Assembly: GCA_009869945.1 (NCBI GenBank)
Contig: WIXG01000303.1
Location: 32,568-96,567, forward strand
Direction of reading: 5' to 3'
Length of the DNA: 64,000 nt
DNA from: Mesaphorura yosii
Taxonomy: Eukaryota > Arthropoda > Collembola > Poduromorpha > Tullbergiidae
The notes below the pieces were generated by a model that ran no database searches, was not told the DNA's origin, and was given only the letters and a program-made list of their open reading frames with translations. Every line of letters begins with the position of its first letter. The first letter of the stretch is position 1. Positions 37,562-50,669 of the stretch are shown one piece after another. The position numbers and the translations under genes are program-made.

Positions 37562-40326
37562 ATGCTGATGCGCGACCAACAGCTCGAAGAAGTGATGACC
37601 CAGCTGGGTAAGTGCTTTTGCTTTCCATCACCGCCTGTATGTTAAATTGGTTTGGGTAAGATTTATCTCAAGTGCAAGTGCGAATTTTCCGAATTCCGGC
37701 TCCGAGCCTCGTTTAACACCATTCTTCTTTGTCTTTGTGCCGTCGTTGAACCTATTGTCTTGTGTATTCATTGCCATTGCCATCTCAAAAAGCCTCAATC
37801 GATGAGGCTATAAATAACGACGGAATGAAACTTGAACTGATTAAAACTGGTTTACGATTTTAGGCGCAGTTGCATTGCATTTGCGACTTGCGCTGTGCTG
37901 CACGCTGTACTCTTTGTCCGCTGTTTCGACTAAAAATTCAGCTAACGTATGCTTAATTATCACCATCACATGCGTGAGTGTGGGATGGAGATGGAAATGA
38001 TGCGACTGTATTCGATGTTAATGATTCGATCAGAAAGCTCACAAAAGATGATAATCACTTTAATTATCGTTAATTGTAAGTTTTGTAAGCTCTGAGCTCG
38101 CTCCATGAATGGAGACAAACAGACAAAGACTCAGCCCAGATTTTGCATTGTGTTAATTCGTCGGTCTCATTTTTGTCAATTTACGGCTGGATTCGATACA
38201 GTTTGCATTTTAAATGAGGGCCTGATTTGATCTGATTTTCCCTGCGTTATTGACAAATCATTAGCAATGCCTTCTTAATTAGATTAGCGTGCAACAGCAT
38301 GCAATTCTTACGGACTGCGATTGATGCCGATTCTTAATTTGCATTGCAGGTGGGTTTGGCAAATACCAATTCCAGCAGCATGTCCTCCACCTGCTCGGTG
38401 CCTTCCTCGCTGGAATTCACATGTTTTCCCTGAACTTCATCGCTCCCACGCCCGCTCACAGATGTTTTATACCTGAACTCGACTCGTCAGCTGCGTTGGC
38501 GGGCGGATCCTATTTTCTACCCACATTTAATGAATCCATTCTCTCACACTACATTCCATACAAGAAAGACGGGGACCTGAACTCATGCGCACGGTACCTG
38601 CCACCGGTGCCGTCCGACCTAAACGGGACCGATTTCCTTTCGACAGCGACTGGCTCAAAACTCACTGAATCATGCGACGGGCACTTTGTGTATGACAAAA
38701 GCACGTACTTCGAGTCGCGGGTGTACGACTGGGATATGGTTTGTGAACACAAATGGATGCGTGCATTCATTCAGAGCATCTACGTATTTGGCGTGCTGAA
38801 TGGTGCCTTTTTCGGAGGAGCGCTCAGTGATAAGTAAGTTTCAAGCTTGCACTCTCAATTTTTTTCAATTTTTTTTATACCGCATTATTTCTAACTTCTG
38901 CGTATTGCTTATTGCGTATTTTGCAGGTACGGTCGGAAGTTAATATTTTATATCTCCGGAATACTGCAACTATTTTTTGCCCTGATCAATCCACATATCA
39001 CAAACTTTTGGCTCTACTCAGCGACCCTCTTCTTTTATGGCATGTTTGGTTCCGGCGGAGCGTACGTGACTGGTTTCGTGCTTTCAATGGAGCTCATCGA
39101 GAAATCAAAGCGCACAATTTGCGGGACGTTGTTCAGCGTAGCGTATGCGGTTGGCGTGATGGTGGTCGCTGGCTGGAGTTACTTTATCCGTGATATCGTC
39201 ATGCTCCAAACGATCCTCGCCCTGCACTGCTTGCTCCTGATTGGCCACTGGTGGCTGATTGACGAGTCTATCGTCTGGCTTTGGGGTCAAGGCCGGTATC
39301 AAGAAGCGATGACGATCGTCCGAAAAGCAGTCAAGCGAAATGGCGGAACGTTCGTCAACAAGTACGATCGCAAGTTGTCAGCGAGTAAACTCGAAGTGGA
39401 AGCGACGCAAGCATCGTACGGGCTTGGGGACCTTTTCAGCACGCCAAACCTCCGTTTCCGGTCGATCATCACGTCCTTCCACTGGTTCGCCATCGCACTG
39501 TGCTTCTACGGGCTCGCATTTAATTCAGGAGTTCTGCCTGGCAATCCGTACCTGGTTTTCTTCCTCACTGGAGCTTCTGATTTGCCTGGACACTTGCTCG
39601 TCATTCTCCTCGTCGACCGCACCGGACGAAGGTCGCTCAATTCAATATTTTTGTTTATTGGTGGGTCAGCGTGCATCGCCACTGTTTTTATTCCGCGAGG
39701 TGAGTGAAATACAAACTAACGTTACAGATTTTTAGAAATCTTACGTGCTCGTTTCTCACTTGAAGGTTTGATTGTAACCACGATCGCAATGTTCGCCAAG
39801 ATCGCAATGGCTGGTTGTTTCGCTGTGATTTACAATTACACTGCGGAATTGTTCCCGACCGTCGTCCGAAACTCTGCTGTCGGACTCTGCTCGCTGGCGG
39901 CTCGATTTGGAGGAATGCTTACTCCACAGATCACGCTTTTGGTAAGAATCTGCACACACTTAAGCTGAAATCCCTTTAATTTAATATTTAAACATTCTCT
40001 TTACTGCACTTATGCAGGATTCGTTAGACAAATCGATCCCGACCATCGTTTTTGGGAGCATCGCCCTTGTCGCAGCGTTCGTTGGCCTCTTCCTGCCTGA
40101 AACATTGGGGAGGGACATGCCACAGACACTGGAGGATGGAGAAAACTTTGGGAGGGGCGACACAGCCTTCACGAGCTGCTTCAAGTCCAAATCCGCGACG
40201 GCGGCAGCGAACGGTGACGGCCACGGCCATGGCATAGGAAACGCAAGCAAACGATACGCGCATGACGTCGATGTGGAAGCAGACAAAGCAGCCATCAAGC
40301 CATTGACTTACAACGGCGCGGCGTGA
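37562..40326 (+). CDS. SLC22-family organic cation/anion transporter (major facilitator superfamily)
   Basis: Five exons, 37562-37607, 38350-38833, 38927-39699, 39766-39941 and 40018-40326, give about 595 residues, normal for SLC22. The start MLMRDQQLEEVM leads into the family N-terminus GGFGKYQ and helix 1. A large extracellular loop with several cysteines (APTPAHRCF, SCARYL, YDWDMVCEHKW) follows, then the conserved helix 2 region and the FGSGGAYVTG segment, and the loop-linked helices. The C-terminus carries the SLC22 signature LFLPETLGRDMPQTLEDGE. The tail is His/Gly-rich and cytosolic. Known role: polyspecific plasma-membrane transport of small organic ions; the substrate cannot be read from sequence. 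All splice sites are GT-AG, phases agree, and there are no defects. Confidence 0.9.
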
Positions 40327-40794
40327 GCGAAGGCACCGAGAAACCTGCAGCCGTGGAGTGCCTTCGCAGGTGGAGCATAGAAATCAATTTTATGGTAGCT
40401 TTAATTTTTATGCTAACAACCAAACCAATTTCTAATGTATGAAATGAATAATAATTGCTAAATTGCTTCTAGCGTTAAGCAAATAAAGACGGTACTTTCT
40501 TCAGACACGTACATGCGCCTGTGTACTTTCCTCTCCGGCGGCACCTGATTGGAGTGTTGTGAGAGAAGTTGCCAGGTAACTCGACACGGGCTCCAGCAAC
40601 ACAATCTCGTAATTTGGAGGCATGAGTTGATTTCTTCTTCTGTTTCTGACTGGAGTTGAGTTCCTACTGCAGCGTATCGAGTTTTCGTGTTCCTATTCGC
40701 AATTCAGACTTTCATTCGCTTGACTGAGCACGGTACGAAGTACGACGGGACGGCGAGTAATTAATTTAGTTCACTGTAATTAATTTCTAACCCA
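40327..40794. other. SLC22 3' UTR and upstream region of DYNC2I2
   Basis: Same-strand intergenic interval of about 470 bp. It contains the SLC22 polyadenylation signal, and the remainder should include the promoter of the next gene. No TATA box is evident. Confidence 0.5.
40482..40487 (+). promoter_or_regulatory. Polyadenylation signal of the SLC22 gene
   Basis: AATAAA lies 155 nt after the stop codon at 40326. Confidence 0.6.
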
Positions 40795-42688
40795 ATGGAC
40801 GCTTGGAGCACGTACAACTCCGGTCCTTACGGGTTCAAGTCTACGTGGCGAGACAAGAGAAACCCTGTCGACGCTGGAATTCAGACAGATCGGCTTAGTT
40901 ACGTGGAAACAGGCTGCCAAGTAAAGGTCACGTCGGGAATCCAGGTTTGTGTGTTCAGTGCTGATGCTGATACTCTGAATCAGCTGATCTTGCCTACTGT
41001 TTTAATGTCTGTATTTGATTTGTAGACACAAACCAACCCCGACCCTTTACTAGATTTCAAGGAGCAGAAGGAGCCGTATCCCCCATCGTTATACGCATTC
41101 TTCGCTAAAGTAACAGGCCCGATGTGCGAGGCGCTGGCGGAGAATCTTAATCCAATTTACGGGCTGTCGGCCGCCATGTCCGCACTGATGGCAGACGGCG
41201 ACAGTGGTCAAGATCAGGCTGATGCGGACGCAGAAGGAAAGGACGTAGCCACCAAATTGTACGACCTCCGAAGTCCTACCGCTTCAGAAGACTGCTGTGG
41301 ATCCTGTGTGGCTTGGAACTGTCAGGGAACTCAAGTGGCTATCGGCTACGGAGAATCGTGGCATGACGGCTGGTGCACGCATCAAGCGCCGCTTTCTGTA
41401 TGGAGCATCGGTAGATTGCGGAATTTACAGCAGCAGCAGGACGGGTCCGCCAGTGCCGCAGTTTCGCCCCCGCCTCACAAGGAGTTAATCCTGCCCGCCT
41501 GCATGACCGCTCTGGATTTCCATCCGACCAACCCGAGCCTGCTCGCCGTTGGGCTCCACTCTGGCGAAGTTGTGTTGATCGACCTGCATGCAAGCAACGC
41601 TGCCAGCACCGACAGCCATGTCGATGGTCCCAAGAAAAGGGCAACCAGCGGAATTCTCCGACGCTCAGCCTCCGACGGCAAGACTCCAGACGAAGGCGTT
41701 GTGAATGCTGACGGGATTTTCCACGTCTTGAATCGGTCGCTGCACTCTGCAGAGGTTGTGTCGGTCAAGTGGGTCTCATTTCCAGAAAGCAGTCCGTCCC
41801 TCGCTCGCAAGAACCCGAGCCCAGCCCAGCACATGATCCTAACCGCAGGCAAAGACGGACTCATCGGGCTCTGGTCCGTGAACAAAACATACAATCGACT
41901 CTACCTAGAAAAGAGGATTGTCATCTTGCCAAGGAATTTACCGGAAGAAATCGACCACAAGACCCAACTCATCGTGTCCATGAAGGAGATCGGAGTCACG
42001 GCCCTCGCTCCTTGCAGGCAGGATCCGACCACATTCGCAGTGGGAACATTCGGCTGCTACCTTTTCCAGTGTGACGTGTCGAGTCAAGACGAGCTGGACC
42101 CTTCGCTCGAATTGGATGTCATTCTTCCTTCGAGGATGGTGGCAGAGTTGGTGAACGGGAACCCGAGGTATTTGAGGCAGGGACGAGGATACGTCAATGG
42201 GCTGGATTACTCACCGTTCCACCAGAATCTGGTGCTGGCGAGCACGATTCATGGGCACGTGGAGCTGATTAATACACTGAAGGTTACTAGCGTACAATTC
42301 CAGCATTAAGCTTAAAGGCTTCCGGGAAATCTCGTAATTAAAGCCATGTCTCGTCGTCTTTTAGCCCGACAAACCCGTGCTGGAGCTCGCCATGGCCCAG
42401 GACGAAGGGCTGGACGTCAAATGGGCTGGTAGGCCAATGGTGCTTGGCGTGGGATGGGCCAACACTTTGTCAGTGTACGATTTGATGCAGAGTGACGCCA
42501 CGCCCGCAGTGAACGTGGAGCACAAGGAGCCTTTGTCCTCATTCGCATTCAACAAGAAGGAATTCGATCTCCTGGCCACTGCGGACGAAAATGGCCGCCT
42601 TAACATTTGGCAGCTGCCGTCGTCATTCAAGGCGGTCACGGACAAGCAGGTTGAAATGAACGCACTGATTAAACTGGGCAATATTTAA
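40795..42688 (+). CDS. DYNC2I2: Cytoplasmic dynein-2 intermediate chain 2 (WDR34-like WD-repeat protein)
   Basis: Three exons, 40795-40944, 41026-42282 and 42365-42688, all phase 0, encode about 576 residues. The N-terminal part holds DAGIQTDR and GCQVK, like the short light-chain-binding region of dynein intermediate chains. A WD-repeat propeller follows: SCVAWNCQGTQVAIGYG, MTALDFHPTNPSLLAVG with HSGEVVLIDL, MILTAGKDGLIGLWSV, VTALAPCRQDPTTFAVGT, VNGLDYSPFHQNLVLAST with HGHVELI, and FDLLATADENGRLNIWQL. The phrases matching WDR34 best are the SGEV..DL and YSPFH.NL blades. Known role: retrograde intraflagellar transport in cilia, which in arthropods means mainly sensory neurons and sperm. Intact. 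Its stop is 54 bp from the stop of the convergent coiled-coil gene. Confidence 0.8.
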
Positions 42689-42716
42689 GCAATAGCAATG
42701 GCAAAGGCAATACACG

Positions 42717-42722
42717 TTTATT
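42717..42722 (-). promoter_or_regulatory. Polyadenylation signal of the coiled-coil gene, inside the convergent overlap
   Basis: AATAAA on the minus strand lies about 21 nt past the stop at 42743. An ATTAAA on the plus strand (42746-42751) could serve DYNC2I2, which would make the two 3' ends overlap. Confidence 0.5.
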
Positions 42723-42742
42723 CGATTGTCGACGTCGAAACG

Positions 42743-44748
42743 TTAATTAAAACGCCGGTTTGTTCGAGGAATCACAGATTCGTCCTTTTTGTAATGGTAA
42801 TCAGCGTTTTTGGCGAATCGCTGCCTGTCCAGCCACGTGGGTTTGTTGTGGGACTCGCTTGCTTGGCGATAGAGCTCGAGTCCGTAGTTGTAAAAGGCTG
42901 AGGCAAGAAGCTGTTCTTCCATTTCGTAGGCGGCTCTGATTTTGTTAAGCTCTGCATTGTAGTTACTGTCGTCAGAGTCAAAAGCAGGTGACAGTTTTTG
43001 AATGAGAACAGCCGGAACCGGAACTGGAGTCATTGCCGGTGGAGGAGGCGCCGGCGGAGCGCTCGCAAGGACAGGCGTTGAGCAGGACGAAGATGAAGGC
43101 TCAGGCGAATCAGGCACAAGAATCGGTTTAACGTCCACGTTGTCGTCAGTCTTCGATTTTTCAATTTCCTCGCCCAATGGCTGAGACTGCTTCTCATCCT
43201 CGTCCTCGTTATCAGTTGTGCAGTTTCCTGACGCGAATTCGCCTGGGTGAAGCTCCGGATCCAAATCCAAGATTGGGGTGTCCGGCCAAGCAAATTCTGC
43301 ACCGTGCTCGCTTCCTGGCGCCGGCTCGACGACTTGCACCTGCACCTGAATTGCATCGCTGAGCCTTCTGAACACTGTCGCGTACGACGTGCCAAATATT
43401 TCCACCGACTCCTTCAACTTTTCCAGCTCCTTCTCGTGCTGCTCCTTCATTCGCTCGATTTCCTGGTCTTTCTCGTAGAGTTGAGTGACGAGCTCCGTCT
43501 CGCGCCCGCGCAACTGCTGGACGAGAACAGCATTTCCTTCTTCCAGCACGGAAGCAAGAGCGTGTGCGTCCACTTGAGCTTGGAGGCTGGCGTTCTCGGT
43601 CCGGAGTCGAGTTAGTTCATCACCGCTGTCCAAGACGCCAAAGTCGTGTCCGAGTCCAAGTCTGTACTCGAGTGGAGAGTCGTCATCTTCGAATTCTGTA
43701 TCTGCGTTTGTGCCCTGTCCTTCACTCACACGAAGACGACACTGGAGCTCCTCTTGAAGAGAACTGTTTTCACCCTGCAGGCTCGTGCATGTTTGTTGGG
43801 CTGCCTCAAGTTGAGCCTGGAGTGCGTCGTACTGTGACTCGAGCCTGGAAACCTGCTCCAAATTCCGTGCCTGCTTCCGTTCAGAGTCAGCCAGACGCAG
43901 TTTCAGCTCGTCGATTTCTTCGCGGGACGAACGAAGCTCTTGCTCCAAGTCGCTCTTCGTCTGATCGGAAATTCGTAAAACCAGTCAGATTCAGATTTAT
44001 GGGAAGAAAACCAATTACGTCAGAATTCAATTAATTACCCGATCAGCACGAATTTGCTCCTTCTGATTAGCACCAGCACGCTCATTCGCCGTCTTCAATT
44101 CAGCCTCCAGGCTCTGAATTTTGCGTTCAAGTTCGGCATGCGCATTTTTCTGGGATTCTTGGGCCGCGAAATAGTCACTGCGCTCCAGCGCAGCGTTGGC
44201 CTTAAGGGTAGCCGACACCGCCTCCGATTTCCGCAGGTTGGCCGTTAACTCCCTATTCTTAGCCTCGTACTCATTGAGATACGTTTGCAGGTCGGAATTC
44301 TCTTCACGGAGCCGATTCACTCGATCGGCGTGCTCCTGGTCCTTTTCTTTTATCAACTGCTCTGCACTGACCTCATGACGAGTCTTCTCTGCATGCAGGT
44401 GTTCGTACTCGTGGTTGATTTGTGCAAGTTGTAGAGTAAGCTGCTGATTTGCCTGGATTTAGCAAGGCAAAATTCAAGGTAGCAGTTGTAGATTCAACCG
44501 CCTTAGATTAAATTCAGTGCGATGTGATTGCAGTTTACTGAATTTACCTGAAATAGTTTTTCTAGGAGCGCCGATTCCGATTCCGTTTTCGATTTCGATG
44601 CGTCCAAGTCCAAATCAGTTGTTCGACTCGTGGGAGTCGTCGTCCCACCCGTCTCGGGTGGTCCGTGTCCATTTGTGACTGTGACTGGCTTCGTCGTGCC
44701 CGTGTCTCTGGACCTGCCAGAAGCTGGAGACAAATCCTGCAGCTCCAT
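42743..44748 (-). CDS. Coiled-coil protein with a Hook-like C-terminal tail (possible dynein adaptor)
   Basis: Three phase-0 exons, 44548-44748, 44039-44452 and 42743-43960, encode about 610 residues. The start is the ATG at 44748 (MELQDLSP), with a stop upstream in frame. Residues 1-60 are Thr/Ser/Gly-rich. Residues from about 65 to 390 are heptad-rich coiled coil with breaks, for example IKEKDQEHADRVNRL and EELRSS-type Glu/Gln/Leu stretches. An acidic, Pro-rich linker follows (SSSSCSTPV, APPAPPPPA). The last 67 residues (NKIRAAYEMEEQLLASAFYNYG, then TWLDRQR) resemble the Hook C-terminal block (SAxYNxGxxLHR ... SFLARQR). The N-terminal Hook domain that binds dynein light intermediate chain is absent, so it is either a divergent Hook relative or another adaptor. 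The dynein link is inference. Confidence 0.6.
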
Positions 44749-45724
44749 TTTAGACACAGATTTGCAGGCAAGTCATGCAGCGTTTGATCTGCAGTGTATC
44801 AGAGTTATTAAGTCAATTCCTGTAATGATTTAAACAGCAAGTAAGTCAATTCTAACAGAGTTTGGTAACAGAGTTCTGCATGTGTCAAGTGCGAATATGC
44901 GTACGAGCGCAGCAGGATTTTAGATAAGATAAGAACGTGTGATTGTAATTGTGTCGTTCGCTAAATCAAAATTCTTATCTCCAGCCACCGCAGCAGCCGT
45001 GAAATTCATTCCATTCAAACGTGAAATGCTTGAGCTCGGGCGGAGCATAGCCAAGTCATCGAATTTAGTTCGAGTAATCCAGTAATTCGCAATGTATTGA
45101 AGCAGTAAGAACAGTAGACAATCGCAAAAAGTACCCAACGCCCAAGCAATGCGCAAAGATTGAGACGGAGCCACGAGTAAATTCGAATTGGCGAATTACG
45201 TAATTAGAAATGTTATGTTTTACGTAATTACAAGATTTTATGTGCACATTTTTATAATTTCCGGGTTGAGCTGCTGAGTTTTGAGTGATTTATGCCTTGC
45301 CTGATGTAAATGCACAATGAATACGCGCAGGAATCATGTCATGAGTAATCGTAAGTAATCATCGTTGTTGTTATTACAGATTCGTGACCAGTTCAGCCTC
45401 AACCTTGACTGACAAACTGCCGAAGTTCGCAACTCACTTTCCATGATGTGCATCATTGCAAAACAGCAACCAGCGCAGGGCAACGATAAATCATCAAATT
45501 CATCACGTTTCGTGGAATTTATGCACATTGCGAGCTCAAAACAGTCCAAAGTCTCGTCGACTAGCAAGCGTGGCCTGGCCTTCAGAACCCCGAAAAATAC
45601 CAAAACAACATAACACATAAAAGAGGTACCCAACAATTAAATCCAGCTCAGACTCATCCTGTGACTCGTCCAGTAGACAAGAACGCGAAAAAGAAGCTTA
45701 GCCAAGAACTGATCAGCAATCAGC
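44749..45724. other. Divergent intergenic region; no supported gene
   Basis: It separates the coiled-coil gene (-) from the beta-helix gene (+). A minus-strand open frame at 44920-45174 has a hydrophobic stretch but no splice context or recognisable domain. Both promoters must lie here; no clear TATA box was found. Confidence 0.4.
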
Positions 45725-46763
45725 ATGAAGTGGCAGCCGTTAATCGTGGCGATGGTGGCAGCTTTTGCTTTGCTGTGCCAAACGGAGGCTCGAGTGATCA
45801 AACCTGCGTCTACCGCCGAGCTGCAGTCCGCTCTTGCCTCAGCCGGGAAGGGAGACACGATCCAAATGCTGCCAATGCACTACAAAGGCGACTTTGTGAT
45901 CCCCGCCAGCTCTGGGCCCGCCACGCTCGTGGGCGACTACAATTCGACGATCGAATCCGAGGAGGGAGGCGGCAACATCGGACTTCACGTGCAGGGAAAC
46001 GGCTGGAAGATCAAGAGCTTCTGGATCAAGGGACCAGTGCAGGGACTGCTGATTGAGGGGACGGGCAACTCCATCGAAGGGGTCGTCCTCCAGAAGACGA
46101 CGCACGCGATGGTGGTGAAGGGAGAAGAGAACACGATCAAGAGCTGCGTCATCTCCGAGGCGGAGTTGGGCATCATTGTCGAAGCGTCCAAGAATTCTTT
46201 GTACTACAACTCTGTTAATATCCAAACACCAGCGATCATCATCAAAGAGGGCACGTGCTGCGGGTTGCTCGATGGCAACGTGGCGAACGGGGAGTTCAAT
46301 CTTGATGGATCGGAGTGGAAACTGAATGGAAACGTCGCGAATCACGGGCTGTATATCAAAGGATGCAAGAACGAACTCATGGGCAACGTGGCTAACGGTA
46401 TGCCAATTAATTTGTACTAAATTACTAAATGCAATCAACTTAACTTTAACTTACGAACTTACGCACCCGTCGTTCGTTGGCCTTTTCCTTGGCGGCGCAG
46501 GTGCAAGATTCCCTCCGGAGTGCGAGCAGGTGGATTTGGGCGGAAATGTGTATCGTGGACTTGGGCCAGGAGACACGGACCTTCCAAATCCAAATCAACC
46601 ACAGTATCAGCAGGATCAACAGTATCAGCAGCAGAATCAGAATTTGGCCTACAATGCAAATTCTTTTGCTCGTGGAGGCGGTGGAGGACAAGGCCAAAAT
46701 GTTCCAGTCCAGGTTCAAGGAAATGGCCCTCAGCCGAAATGCTCGTGCTCTTGCGCGTATTGA
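45725..46763 (+). CDS. Secreted right-handed parallel beta-helix protein (pectin-lyase fold) with Q/N-rich tail
   Basis: Two exons, 45725-46397 and 46501-46763 (donor AACG/GTATGC, acceptor GCGGCGCAG, phase 1), give about 311 residues. The signal peptide is MKWQPLIVAMVAAFALLCQTEA. Residues of about 25-225 show the short Gly/Asn/Ile-rich periodicity of beta-helices (GLHVQGNGWKIKSF, GLLIEGTGNSIEGV, AMVVKGEENTIKSC, GIIVEASKNSLYYN). The motif GNVAN then recurs three times and GNVY once. The second exon adds a Gln/Asn-rich stretch (QPQYQQDQQYQQQNQN), a Gly run and a C-terminal CSCSCAY. The fold is shared by polysaccharide lyases and by non-enzymatic proteins; I cannot place catalytic residues, so enzyme activity is not claimed. 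The tail may mediate cross-linking or matrix association (inference). Confidence 0.65.
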
Positions 46764-46873
46764 GAAAGTCGCCATTTAGATTTTGCAGTTTTTGTTAATG
46801 AATACAACGGCATTAGAAAGTTATGCCTTTGCGATCACGGAACATATTCTAAGTTCTTTGTTATCATTCGATT

Positions 46874-46879
46874 AATAAA
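46874..46879 (+). promoter_or_regulatory. Polyadenylation signal of the beta-helix gene
   Basis: AATAAA lies 111 nt after the stop codon at 46763. Confidence 0.6.
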
Positions 46880-47098
46880 ACGCTGCTCAGCGCAGAAGGC
46901 AGAACAGGTTTGACTAATCATTTTATCATCATGCGAAATGCAGAAGTAATTATTTATTGCCTTCAGGCTTGATTTATTCTTCGTGCGAAATTACAAATCT
47001 GCGAATTTCAAGTGACTTTGGCTTCAAATTCTCAAGTCAGCGCAGTGATTTGCAAATTGCAATTTTGCAAAGATTGTAAACGAGTAGTGTGTTTTCAG

Positions 47099-47640
47099 AA
47101 ATACTAATCCACCTGCGCCAGCGCCCACTCCTTATTTTCCTGCCCTTGTCGTGCCGGTCGTGCTGAGGTTCTTCACGACTGAAGCTGGTGCGAACGAGAA
47201 AAAGAATCCCGAAACTCCAGATTCAATTTTTCACAGATTCCAGATCTCATAGGCGAGATTTCTGGGCTCAGGCGCAGGCGACGATGCTGACGAATCTGGT
47301 GTTCACGTTGTGGGCTTGCTTTTGTGGCTAGACGACGGATTGGGCTCAACCTGCATCTTTGATGACGTCGACTTGGATTTCAGTGCCTGTAAGTCTTTAT
47401 TCGCCTGACTTTAATCAATATCAACAAATCCTACTATGATTGACTGAATTGCCTGTATTTCAGATCCTGAATGCTTAACGCCCGACGCCTGCGTTTGTCA
47501 ATCAATCAGCAGCCTTCCAGTCAAGTATTGGTCTTCACCTCGTCGTGGTCGGTTCGATTAAGTCGTGCTGTGAAGGGCGTGGACGCAGGAAGAAGAAGCG
47601 ATTCTTGAATATCGGTGATAAGGTCAAGACGGAGCTTTAA
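47099..47640 (+). pseudogene. Broken or unresolved multi-exon gene, unidentified
   Basis: An acceptor (GTGTTTTCAG, ending at about 47098) opens a coding-like frame with FFTTEAGANEKKNPETPDSI. It meets one in-frame TAG and continues in the same frame as ARFLGSGAGDDADESG and CIFDDVDLDFSA to a donor (GTAAGTC, about 47390). After an intron the next exon (from about 47464, acceptor TATTTCAG) starts YPECLTPDACVCQ. A different frame then carries VVVGSIKSCCEGRGRRKKK and ends NIGDKVKTEL at the stop 47638-47640. Splice sites and composition look genic, but a stop and a frame change interrupt it. I do not recognise the product. A pseudogene, missed micro-introns or base errors would all explain it. Confidence 0.3.
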
Positions 47641-47986
47641 TTTTGTGATACTTCCTTGCAACTGCAAGTAGAATTTTTAATTCGTCAAACTGAAAACTAC
47701 AATTAAATATTTGCACAAACTTCGATTCGCAAATCGTAATAAATACACAAAACAAATGCGAAATGGATGAAACCGCAAATTCGCTGAATCCACAGGCTTT
47801 AAATTAAATACTTTATAAATTACTCAACGAGGCCGGCCAAAGCCAGAGCCTTCTTGCCATTCTGTACAAAATGCTGGGCTGAAATGTTTTGCTGATTGCA
47901 GTTAAATATTAAATACATTACAAAATACAAAAATTAAGTAGAAGTCAAGTCAGAGATTCGTTGATCAGATCCTTCGTCTTCGCTGC
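47641..47986. other. 3' flank between the broken gene and TfAP-2
   Basis: AT-rich sequence of about 350 bp, presumably the 3' UTR of TfAP-2 on the minus strand. I did not find an unambiguous minus-strand AATAAA close to the stop. Confidence 0.4.

Positions 47987-50669
<2,683 letters not shown>

Noticed and set aside
44920..45174. Minus-strand open frame with a hydrophobic helix upstream of the coiled-coil gene
   Set aside because: No splice continuity with the coiled-coil gene and no recognised family.
45839..46438. 199-codon minus-strand open frame
   Set aside because: Exact antisense shadow of the beta-helix exon, which has a signal peptide and periodic repeats in the sense frame.
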